Positions 1 through 12,000 of a stretch of 64,000 nt of DNA are shown piece by piece. The notes beneath the pieces were generated by a model. That model searched no databases. It worked only from the letters and a program-made list of their open reading frames with translations, and was not told the origin of the DNA. The stretch spans positions 62,001 through 126,000 of the forward strand of contig JACKLK010000002.1 of the NCBI GenBank assembly GCA_024236015.1, read 5' to 3'. This DNA is from Rhodoferax sp. (lineage in GTDB: Bacteria > Pseudomonadota > Gammaproteobacteria > Burkholderiales > Burkholderiaceae_C). How positions within the stretch are numbered: the first letter of the stretch is position 1; every line of letters starts with the position of its first letter. Made by a program: the position numbers and the translations under genes.

Positions 1-3000
1 CCGGCACGGCGGCCTTCTTCGCCGGATCGAGCTCGAACAGGTCGGCGAGCTTGAAGTCGGCGATCGAGACGCCGCCGACGACCGAGCCGGCGTATTGCGC
101 GACCAGGCCCTCGAACAGGCTGTACAACTTGCCGGCGCTGTCCAGGATGTCGGCACCCAGCGTGTTCGGCCCCCAGAACTGGTTGTACAGCTCGGCATAA
201 CCGGGTTCGCTGGTTTCGGGCGCGCCCGGCGTGCCGGGCGGCTTGGGAATGCCGAAGGCCTGGAACTTGACATGCGCGGCCAGCATTTCCACCGCCTTGC
301 CGGCGACGAATTCCGCGGTCTTTTTGAAGAAGTCGACCACCAGCTGGCTCGGATTGGTCTCGAACACGAACAGGCCGGTGAAGTCGACGTCGGGCAGCGA
401 GAAGTCGCCGACCTGGAAGCCGTTGTTGACGGAGTAGCCCTCGCCGCCATGGAAGGACCAGCCGGGCAGTTCGTACGAGAACGGGAAGCGCCCGTTGCTG
501 GCCGCGTCGGTGACGCGTACATACAGCGATTGCCGCAGGCCGTTCTCGAAGTCGCCGTTGAACACCGTGGGCACGGGTTCGGCCGGTTTGTTGACCTCGG
601 TGTTGTCGGTCGTGTACGGCGTGGTCGGCCCGTTGCGCTCGGGCCGGTAGGCGCTGCCGCCGCCCAGGGCGCTGAAATACCAGCCCACCGTGATGCCTTC
701 GTGGATGTCGGTGGCCACGTTGCTCGGGTTCTGGGTGTACAGGTTGCGGCCGCTGCCGCCGACGATGCGGTACGGATTGCTGGCGTACCAGGCCTGGTCG
801 CTGTAGTGCGAGTTGGGCAGCGGGATCACGCTCAGGATCTCGGTGGCCAGGCCCTGGTCGCCGGCGCTGCGCCAGATCGGCATGTCCTGGAACTCGAGCA
901 CGCCGGTGTCGATGGTGCCGGCATACCACTGCCAGACCCGGCTGTGCGGGCCGCCGAAGCCGCTGGGCAGGCCGCCCAGGAACGAGAAGTCCTCGAAGCC
1001 GAAGCCGGCGATCGAATCGAGCAACATGTCGATGTCGGCGGCCGAATCGCCCTGGCTGTAGATCTTGGGCGCGGACGGGTCGCCCGGCACGGCGCTCGGC
1101 GTGGGATCGAGCGGACGGCCGTTGGGCGTCGCCGTGACGATGGGGCCGGCGCTCGTGGGTTCGTAGGCCGCCGTCTGGTAGTAGTTGTCGGCAAAACTCA
1201 CGTTGTCCCAGATCTGCACGTCCGGGTCCTTGAAGTCGCCGTAGGGGATGTTCAGCGCGATGCCGAGCAGGGCCGCCTTCTCCTGGGCCCACTGGATCTT
1301 GGACTTGATGTTCTGCAGCCGCGTGATCGCGATGATGGCCGCCGGCGCGGTGGCCGGCGCGACGACACCGCCGACCACGTAGCCGGCCTGCGCCAGCGTC
1401 AGCAGCTGCTGCACCTTCTCCAGGGCCGTGCCCAGCGGCACGTCGAGCGACTTCTGGTCGAAGTCGTGCGGGTCCAGCGTCGTCATGTGGATGCCCGAGG
1501 TCACCTTGTCGTTGGCGCCCAGGCGCTGGATGATCTCGCTGTTGACGACGGTGCCGCGGCTGTGGCCGATGAAGTGCAGCGGCGAGCTCAGGATGCCGCC
1601 GACCTCCTTGTCGAGGTCGATCAGCGAGGCGTACATCGCATCGGCGGCGGCCTCCGAGAAACCCGAATCGCTGATGTCCGATTCGACGTGCCAGTCGGAC
1701 ACCAGCACCACGGCCTTGCCGGCCTGGATGCGGTTGGCGGCCAGCGCGTAGGCGGGCGGTTCGCCGTATCCGTTCCACACCGAACGGTCGACCCACAGGC
1801 CGGACAACTTGTCGTAGGCCAGCACCACGCCGCCGCCGGCGGCCGCGACGATCATGTCGGCCATCTCCATGAACGCCTCGGGCTGCTTGAACTGCCCCTG
1901 GTTGTTGAACGACGAGGTCAGGCTGAGCTGGAAGCCGTGCGTGAGCACGGTCACGCTGCTGTAGGTCGATTCGGCGTCGACGGCCTGTGCGCGGAAGGTG
2001 CCGGCCTGGAAGGTGTTGGTGGCCTGGCCGCTGTGTTCCAGGTACACGCCCCAGTGGTACAGCTGGCCGGCGGTCAGCGCCTTGCGCACGGTGGCGTCGA
2101 GCTCGACGACGGTGCGCTTGCTGTTGTCCGCGTCGCCCACCAGCGAGAACGTGATGCCGCCCGCTCCGGCCGTGGCCTTGTATTTCTTGCCGACCTTGAG
2201 CGAGATCGGACTGGTCAGGATGCGGCCCGGGTTGGTGTCCGCGTCGTCGTCCAGGTCCGGATCGTTGACGAAGTCGGCGCCCAGGTAACTCAGCACGCCG
2301 TCTTCGGGCCGCTCGCGCCAGTCGTCGTCGGGCCACAGGCCGTTGCCCGGCGCCTGCGAACTCACGACCAGGCGTGTCGTGTAGATGTCGCCCGGGTTGC
2401 CGCCGAGCAGGTCGACGTCGACCTCCCACTCGAACACCAGGGCGTCGCTGCCGGTGCCGGTGGTGTCGACGAAGCCGCTGGGCGCGATCAGGTTCAGGAT
2501 GTTGATCGACTGCAGCGACAGGCCGCGGCTGTAGCGCTCGATGTCGATCGGCGCCAGGTTGATGCTGGTGCCGCTGGCCAGGTCGGCCCAGTTGTGGTCG
2601 AGCGGGAAGCGGTCCCACTCCAGCGGACCGGCATACGACAACGAGGACTCGGAGCGCGCAATCATGCCTTCGACGTCGTAGACCGCGACGTTGCCGGCGC
2701 CGCGGAAGTTGGCATACAACTTCTTGCCGGTCGCGTCCAGCGCGACTTCGCTGAGGAAGGACATCGGGATCGGCGAGGTCGCGCCCACGATGGTGCCGCT
2801 GTCGGGCAGGTTCTTCAGGTTGAACGGGTCCTTGATCAGGCCGATCTTGGAGCCGGTCTGGTGCAGGTCCTCGATGTCGAATGCCAGCACGTAGTCGCTG
2901 TGGTAATACATGCGCGGCAGGTACCAGTCGGTGACGAAGGCATAACTCAGGTCGGGTGCGATCACGACCGCCGATGCGTTGCGCACGTCCAGGTCATGGA

Positions 3001-6000
3001 CCTGGCTGGTGGCGCGCGATGCGAAGCCGCTGCCGAAGAAACCTCCGCCGAAATACTTGACGAACACATGCTCCTTGTTGAGCTTGAGGTCGATGGTGGT
3101 GAGCTTGACGTCGAAGCCCAGCGCCGAGTTGTTCGTGATCTTGATCGCCTGCAGGCCCTTTTGCAGCTGCAGCCGCGAGGTCACCATCAGCAGTGTCGGG
3201 TCGGTCGAGGCCGCCAGGCCATAGGTCTCGATGCCGGTGTCGAAGGTGCCGATCACCTCGCGCCACTTGTTGGCGCCGGCCTCGCCGGGCGCGGGCCTGT
3301 CGTTCTCGTCGACGTTGATGACCACCAGGTGGCCGGGCTGGTTCTGTCCCTGCACCCAGCCGTTGACACCGAACATCGAGGTCACCGGCACGGCGGCGAA
3401 CAGCCGCGTGCCGTCGGCGTTGACGACCAGGTCGTTGATCCGGCCCTGGTCCGGCGCATCGACCGTGATGACCTGCGCCACCCGGTGGAAGTCGTCCGAG
3501 GACATCTTCAGGTCGATCACGTAGATCTTGCCCAGGCCGGCGGCATACAGGTAACGCTCGGCGGTGTCGATGGCCAGCGCGGTCACGCCGCCGGCGATCT
3601 CGATGCTGTCGATGCCCGGCGTCGACAGGTCGGTGTCGAACTGCTGCAGCGTGAAGGCGTCGACAACGCTGATGCCCTTGTTCGTGGCGACGAACACGCG
3701 CGAGAAGTCCTTGGTGGCGACGGTGTCGAGCACGCTGCCCACATTGGCGCCGTTGCTGGTGAGTTCGAGCACCTTGGTGATGGTTTCCACCTGCAGCGGC
3801 TCGTCCGGCCGCGCGGTGTCGATGATGGCCAGTTCGTTCTGCCGGCCCACGAAGCCGTAACCGCCCTTGTTGTCGACGCGCGAGCTGCCGATCGACGCGA
3901 CCCAGCTTTCGGAGCCGCTCAGCGGCTCGACGACGGGCCGCTCGACGACGATGTCGCTCATGCCCAGCAACACGGAACGCGGTACCGTGAGCGTGATCGT
4001 GCCGGCGCCCTCGTCGGCGCTGGCGTAGTCGCCGCCCTCGACGTATTCGGTGTATCCGCCCATGACGAATCCGACCCGGGTGTCCAGGATGGACTGGCCG
4101 GGCGACTCGGTCGCATGCGTGAAGTTCAGCCCGGTGATCTCCAGCGTGACCTCGCCGTCCGCCGAGATCGTGGTCTGCAGATTGGTGATCAGCGGCTCGG
4201 TGAAGTTGGGGATGCTGGGAACCGGCGGCACGTCGGCCAGCACGTTGAGGAAGGGTGCGCCGGTGGGCATGTTCACGTCGAGGTCGAAACCCTGCACGTT
4301 GCCGGCCCACTCGCGCCAGATCTTGATGTTGACCGCCTGGTAGGCGATCGGCAGCACCAGCAGCCCGGCATACAGGCCGGCCAGGCCGACACCGACGACC
4401 GCCCCGGCCAGGCCGCCGGTGGCGCAGATGCCCAGCGTGCCGACCATCGCCGCCATGACGCCGAACACATGGCCCATGTCGATGCGGACGATGCCCAGCG
4501 GCTGGGCCGAACGCGCGATCAGCACCGAGCCGCGGTTGGACAGGCCCGGGAACGGCGGCGACGCGGTGCGCGCCATGCCGTCTTCGCCGACGGTGCCGGA
4601 GTCCATGATGGTCCACACGTCCATGCGTTCGCCGTTGGGTCCGACCGGCTGGTTGGTCTTCTGGAAGAAATACACCGTCTCGCCCGGCGTGTAGCCGCCG
4701 TTCACCGGCACAGCGATCTGGATCGGCCCGGTCAGGTTGCCGCCCTCGACCTCGAGGTCGAAGGCGCCCAGGTAGTTGAACGTGGTCTCGCCGGTCTCCT
4801 GGTTGCTGGGCAGGGCCAGCGACAGGTCGTCCTCGAGCACGGTCGTGACCTTGACGGTCGCGGGCGCGTCCAGGCCGCCGGCGCCGATGGCCACCATCAC
4901 GCCGTCGGCGTTGGTGACGATGCCGCCCTGCGTGTCGAGTGCCGCTTCGCCGTCGGTGCTCACCGGTGGTTGCGCCTGGACCGCGATCACCTCCTCGCCG
5001 TAGCCGTTGATCACCGTCACGTGGGTGCGGCCTTCGCCCACCGCCTCGATCAGGCCGTTCGCGCCGACCGTGACCACGTCGGTATTGCCGGAGAAATACA
5101 GCGTGCCGTCGGCCGCCTCGGTGATGGTGATGCGCCCGGTCTCGCCCAGGCTCACGACGATCTGGCGGCTGCCGCCGTCGGGCAGGATGGTCACGGTGTC
5201 CGGATAGGCGTCGATGCCGTACAACCAGGACGTGTGTTGGTGGTAGTCGTTGACGTCGGGCTTGCCCACGCCGATCACGGTGGCCGCGGTGACCGCGCCG
5301 CGCGTGGCCAGCAACACGCTGTGTCCGTCGGACAGCGCGGTCAGCAGGCCCTGCGCGCTGATGGTCGCGATGTCCGGGTGCAGCGTCGTCACGTCGACAT
5401 AGTCGAACGGCAGCAACACGTCTTGCTGGTCGGCGAAGTCGCCGTAGACCTGGATCGTGCGCGTGCCGCCGACCTCGCCCAGCAGGCGCCGCGCGTCGAA
5501 CTCCAGGCCCAGCAAGGGCGCATCGCTGACGGTGACGGCCAGCGTGGCGACCGGCGAGGCGTTGAAGCCGTCGTCGGCGCTGAGCTGCAGCTCGGCGTTG
5601 CCGCTGAAGCCGGCGTCGGGCGTGAAGATCGCGTAACGGCCGTCCGCCGACAGCGTGGTCGTGCCATGGCTGCTCGAGACGATGCGGTAGAACACCGGGT
5701 CGCCGTCCGGATCGGCGGCGACGTCGTCCAGCGCGATGCGCACGCGCAGGTCCTCGTGCGTGAACACGTCGGGCAGCTCGGCCGCCAGCTGCGGGCCGAC
5801 GTTCATCGTGAAGCCGTAGTTGGCGAACAGCACCTGGCGGTCGCTGCGGTCGGTGACGCCGTCGCCGGTGATGTCGGCATCGGCCCCCGGCGCCTGGATC
5901 AGCCCGCTGTCCAGGCCGTCGATCAGGCCGTCTTCGTTCAGGTCGCCGGCCACCGACAGGCGCAGCGTATAGGCGCCGTCGCCGCGCACGCGCAACTGGT

Positions 6001-9000
6001 ACAGGCTTTGCTGGGTGAACGCGTACAGCGCCACCGTGGTGTCGCCGTAGTGTTCGACCGACAAGGCCTGTTGCCCGCCCACCGTCGCGGCGCCGCCGCC
6101 GCTGACCGCGACCCGCAGGATCAGCTGGCCGCCGGCGGCGCTGGCGATCTCGCTGGCGCGCACGCTGAAGGTGTAGATGTCGTCCTGGCCGCCGGCGAGC
6201 ACGCCCGACACCACTTGCGCGCGGAAGTCGGCCGCGCCGCCCAGGTCGCCGGCGATCGGCAGCTGCCGCACCGATCCGTCGGCCGGGTAGTCGATCGCGA
6301 AGCCGGGTTGGCCGATCGCAACCACGCTGCTCAGCAGGCCGTCCTCGTAGGCGTAGCGGTAACCCAGTCCGGTGGACAGGTTGCGCACCGCCGACAGGTT
6401 GCCGTCATCGTCGTAGACATAGGTGATGGTCGTGCCGTCGGGCGCGCTGACGCGGCTGATGCGGTCCTGCGCGTCGCGCACGAACTGCAGCGTGGCGCCG
6501 GATTCGGCCGTGATGCCGTTGTCGCTGACATACAGGCGCTGACCGCCAGTGGTGTCGATGCGTTTCACGCCCTGGTGCGTGTCCAGGTGGTAGACGGTGC
6601 CGTCCGGCGCGGTCAGTTGGTAGTCGTAGCCGGCAAAGGCACTGCTGGCCGGGTTGTAGGGCCGCCCGGTCGCAGCCTCGTAGTACTTGTCGCCGGCGCG
6701 GGTCAGCAGGCTGGCCACGGAATCGAGCACCCAGCCGTGGCCGTCGTCGGCGACCCAGGCCGGCCGGTGGAAGGTCACGTTGCCGACCGTCTGCGCGACC
6801 GGCGCAAACGTGAAGCCGGCGCGTTCGCCGCTGGGCAGCGTCAGGTACAGCCGCGTGGCATCGGACAGCGCGGCGAACACGCCGAGGTGTTCGCGGCCGG
6901 TCGCCGGCACGTTGGTCTCGATGCGCACGTCGCTGCCGCGCAGCGCCCAGCCCCAGCCGAACGCGCCCTGCTGGCCGGCGTCCAGGCTGTCGTACAGCCG
7001 GGTCAGCGCGAACGTGGCGCCGCCAAGCGCGACGTCCAGGTCGGCGTCGTTGCGCTGGTAACGTCCCAGCTTGTCGGTGCTGTCGACCTCGACCTGGCGC
7101 ACGATGGTCGTGATGCGCCCGCCGATGTCGCGTGCGCTCAGCCGCAGCTGGTAGAAACCGTCGGCCAGGCGGCGCGGGTCGAAGTCGGCGAGTGCGCCAT
7201 GGATACTGGCGTCGCCCTGCGCCAGCACGGCGAAGTCGTCGCTGCCCAGGCGCGCGATCGCCAGGCTCCAGGTGTCGAGGTTGCCGTCCTGCACGCTGCC
7301 GCGGATCGGGGCCGGCGCGATCAGGCGGGTGCCGGTGTCCAGGCCCTCCAGGCTCACGATCGGCGCCGTCTTGTCGAGCGGGTCGCGCACCTTGAACGCG
7401 GTGACGAACTCGCCCTGCTCGCCGTCGGCATCGATGGCCACGGCGCGCACCTCCGTCTTGCCGGGTTGGCCGGCGATCACGCTGGCGCGGCCGGTGGCGT
7501 CGAGTGCGACCGGCTGGCCGTTCACGAACAGCTGCAGGCTGACGATGTCGGAGAAGCTGTCGGCGATCGGGTGCAGCAACACCTTCTGGCCGGGGATGGC
7601 CGGGAAGCTGGGCGTCAGTTCCACGTGTACGGTCGGCGGCACCGGCAGCAGGCTGGCTCGCAGCACGATGGTCTGGCGCGTCAAGGCCTGGCCGTCGTCG
7701 GCGCGCAGGATCACGACATGGTCGCCGGCCTGTCCCGGGCCGGGGGTCCAGCGGAATTCGCCGGTGGCGGCGTCCAGCGTCGCGCCCTCGGGCAGGTCGA
7801 TCGCGCTGAACGTCAGCGTGGTGCCGGCGTCCGGGTCGGTGGCGTCGACGAAGAAGGATTTCTCCTCGCCGATCAGGAAGGTGTGGTCGGACTCCTGCAG
7901 CACCGGCGCCCGGTTCACGTTGGCGACCTTGATGGTCACGTCGTATTCGACCGCGATGCCCGAAGGATCGACCGCGACGAACCGGATCACATGGTCGCCG
8001 GCCTGCTCGAAGCTCGGGGTCCAGCTGAAGTTGCCGGTCTTGGGCACGAACAGGGCGCCTTCGGGCATGCCGCTGACGGCTTGAAGCAGGATCGGGTCGG
8101 CGTCCGGATCGGCCGCCACGACGGTGAACGCGATCTCGGCGTTCTCGCGCGCCAGCTGCGGGATCATCGGCACGAAGACCGGCAGCTGGTTGTTGTCGGC
8201 CACGACGATACGCACCGACTCCTGGCTGCTGCCGTGGCCGTCGGTGACGCTGAACACCATGTCGTGGTTGCCGGCCTGGTTGCGCGCCGGCGTCCAGCTG
8301 AACCGGCCGGTGGCTTCGTCGAAGCTGGCGCCGAACGGCAGGTCCTGCACGCCGTAACTCAGTGCGTCGCCGTCGCTGTCCTGGCCGCGCAGCTGGATCA
8401 CCAGGGTATCGCCTTCGGTCGTGGCCCGGTCGCCCACGGGCAGCAACACCGGTGCGTTGTTGGCGTTGCGCACGACGACGCGGAACGTCGCGGTGTCCTG
8501 CATCGGCGCCGTCAGGCCGCCGTTGCCGCTGTCGGTCACGGTCACGGTGACGTTGTCGTAGCTGCCGATGTCGGCCGCGGTCGGTGTCCAGCTGATCACC
8601 GCCCGGCCGTACACCGCCGTCGGCGCAATGGTGGCGCCGGCCGGCAGGCCGGTGACCGCGTACGACAGGCCGTCCTGGTCCATGTCGGACACGCGCACCG
8701 GGATCTGCATGGCCTGCCCGACCACGGCCACGACGTCGCCCAGGTGGGCCAGCGCCGGCGGTTCGTTCAGGCTCTCGGCCGAGACGATGAACACGTAGCT
8801 GGCGCTCTGCACGGCGTTCGGGTCGCCGTCGCCGTCGTCGGTGGCGGTGAAGCGGATCGCATGGTCGCCCCGGTCGCCGACGCCCGGCTGCATGCGCAGC
8901 GTTCCGGTGCCGTCGCCGTTGTCGGTGAAGTCCAGGAAGCCGGGCACCGGGAAACCGGGCTGCTCGTTGGAGATCGACAAGGCCAGCGGGTTGCCCTCGG

Positions 9001-12000
9001 GATCGGAGGCGCGCAGCGTGATCTCGACCACGGCGCCTTTCTGTACGGTGGTGTTGGGCACCTCCTCGAGCTGCGGCGGCCGGTTGATGTTGAGCACCCG
9101 GATCGGCACCGTGATCGTCGTGCCCAGCGGGTTGCCGGTGCCGTCGCCGTTGTCCAGCGCCGTGAAGCTCACGACATAGTCGCCGGCCTGGGTGTGGTCG
9201 GGTGTCCAGACCAGGTCCCAGGTTTCGGCGTCGAAGATCGCGCCGTCCGGCAGGTTGGAGGCACTGACGCCGACCGTCTGCGGATAGTTGCTGGTGGCCA
9301 CCACGTTGCCGTCGACGTCGCGGAATGCCGGCTCGTAGAACGGGTTGTCCGGGTCCCAGGCATAGGCCTTGACCAGCAGCGGCTGGCCTTCGTAGATCTG
9401 CCAGCCGTCCATCGGGTCGAACACCGGGCGGCCGTTGGCATTGGCCACGGTGAAGGTGGTGCTGACGGTCTTCGCGACCGTGCCGTCGCTGACCGTGAAC
9501 GGGATCGTGTAGTCGCCCTGCTGGATGTACGACGGGGTCCAGGTGAACAGGCCGGTCTCGGGATGCAGGAAGGCGCCCCAGGGCAGGTCGTCGCTGCTGT
9601 AACGCAGCGTCGCGGTCGGGTCGCCGCTGGCCTGCAGGTAGAAACGCACCGGATCGCCCTCGAGCACCGTGCGGTCGACCGGCTTGACCAGGGTCGGCTC
9701 GCGGTAACCCTTGGCCACCAGCACGGTCACGGAGACCTGGCTGACGACGGTGCCGTCGCTGGCGTAAAAGCGCACGTCGGTGTAACTGCCGGCGTGGCCG
9801 AAGTCCGGCGTCCAGCTGAACATCCGGGTGTCCGGGTTGAAGGTCGCGCCCGGCGGCAGGTTGTCGGCCCAGATCGTCAGCGGGTCCTGGTCCGGGTCGG
9901 TGACGACCAGCGAGAACTCCATCGTGCGGCCTTCGCGGCCTTCGATGGTGGTTGGTGCGGCGCGGAATTCCGGCGCCTGGTTGCCCTGGTCGACGTCGAG
10001 CACGAAACGCTGCAGTGCCACCGCGCCGCGGCTGTCGAAGGCCTGGATCACGACCGCCACCGTGTTCGTGCTGCTGGCATCGGGTGTCCAGCTCAGCGCG
10101 CCGCTCAGGCTGTCCATCTCCATGCCGTCGGGACCGGCGAGCAGGAAGTAGTAGACATCATGGCCGTCCGGGTCGACGGCCTGCGCCGGGTAGGCGAAAA
10201 CCTCGCCGACGCGGGCCTGCGTCGGCGGCACCGAGACGAATTCCGGCGCCCGGTTGAGCGCGGTGCCGGCCGTGATGACGGTCGAGAAATTGACGCGCCG
10301 CCCGTCCGGCGTGGCCACCGACACGGTGCGCCCGGTCGTCGACTCCCCGGGCGCCAGGCGGCCACCGGCGGGCAGGTTGCCGGCGAGGTCGATGAACCAG
10401 CGTCCGTCGTCGGACTGGCCGCCGGTCGTGCCCTGGGGCACGCCTGAGTAGCCGTCGCGCGGATCGAGCACCATCAGCGCCGGCAGGATCAGGTCGGTGT
10501 CGCCGGTGTTGGTGATCGAGACGTCGTACGACAAGGTACCGAGCTGGCGGTCGAACCGGGTCAGGCCGAACTGCACGTCCAGGTAGGCGGTCAGGTCGCT
10601 CAGCGCCTGGAACCGGGTCTCGTGGTCGGCCAGCAGCTGCTGGCCGTAGACGCTGCTCAGGTTGTCGTCCAGCGTCAGCGTGTAGGTGTCCGGCAGCAGG
10701 CTGCCGTAGACCAGCAGCGCGCTGCGGTTGTCGTTGTCGTAGATGACCTCCTGCAGCGTGATCGCGCCCAGGTTGTCGCCGGCCAGCCGGTAGTTGTCCG
10801 GGTTCAGCACGCTGCCCGCCAGCGCGGCGTCGCCGGCGAACATGTCCTGGTCGAAGCTCACGGTGATGAAGGGCAGCGGCAGCGGCAACACCGCGTCGTT
10901 CGGCGGGTAGGTGTACACGACCGACGGCGCGAACACCGGGTTGAGCACGTCGACCTGGTGCGACTGGCTGATCAGCACGCGGCCGTCGCGGGTGGTGTGT
11001 ATGACGTCGCCGCGGCTGCCGCCGCTGGCCAGCGCGATACGCTGCAGCGTGGCCACGTCGACCATCGTCAGCTCGGACTCGGCGCCGGCGGCGCCGGTGC
11101 GGGTGACCGGGCCGCTGTTGTGCGAGACGAACATCAGGTCGGCGAGCGTGCTGCCGGCCTGGCCGAACGCGATCGAGTCGATGTCGGAGTCGAAGCTCAG
11201 CTGGATCTCGGCGCGCCGGAACTCGGTGAACTTCACCACCTGGCGTCGGTCCGGCCAGGTCACGGCCCACAACGCACCCTGGTTGTCGAAGGCCAGGCTG
11301 CCCACGCGCAGGTTCTCGTCGCGGCTGTAGTGGGTGAACAGCCCGGTGGCCGGGTCGAAGATCTCGATGCCGTTGTTGCTCGAGACGTAGAGGCGATCGG
11401 TGTCCGGCTCCACGGCCAGCGCGATCGTGAGCCCGTCGCCGAAGCGGTTGACGATGCCGCCGGTGGCCGCGTCGAGCTGCAGCAAGGCGCCGCCGCCGGT
11501 GGTGGCCCACAAGCGGCCTTCGCTGTCGAAGGCCATGTTGAACACCGGTTCGTCCAGGCTGGCCCATGGCACCGCGGCGGCTTCGCCGCCGTCGTGGCCG
11601 AAGCGGAAGATCTGGCCGCGGTTGCTGCCGCCCGAGACCAGGATGTCGCCCTCGGGTGTCTCGACGATGGCCATCGGCCCGATGTCGCCGTGGCTTTGCG
11701 TGATGCCGGTGGCAAAGGCCTGCGCGACGAACGGGCGCAACACCGCGTCGTATTCGCTGGGCCGCGTGAACGGGTCGGCATTCGGGATGTTCTGCGCGGC
11801 CTGCGCGAACAGCGGATTTGTCGACGGGGTCGGCTCCGGATCGGGGGCGATGCCGAAGTTCGGCGGTGTCGTGCCGGCCACCTGCGGCAAGGCGCCGAGG
11901 TTGACGTTGCTGCCGTCGGCCTGGGCATTGATGCCGGCGGCCGGACGTTCGCGGTTGCCGGCGATGTCGGTGGCCAGTGCCAGGAACTCGTAGCTGCGGC

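Noticed and set aside
4340..4480. Hydrophobic stretch in the giant protein as a membrane anchor
   Set aside because: It is glycine/alanine-rich, lies between extracellular-type domains and is followed by more beta-rich modules, so it is noted but not called as a transmembrane segment.
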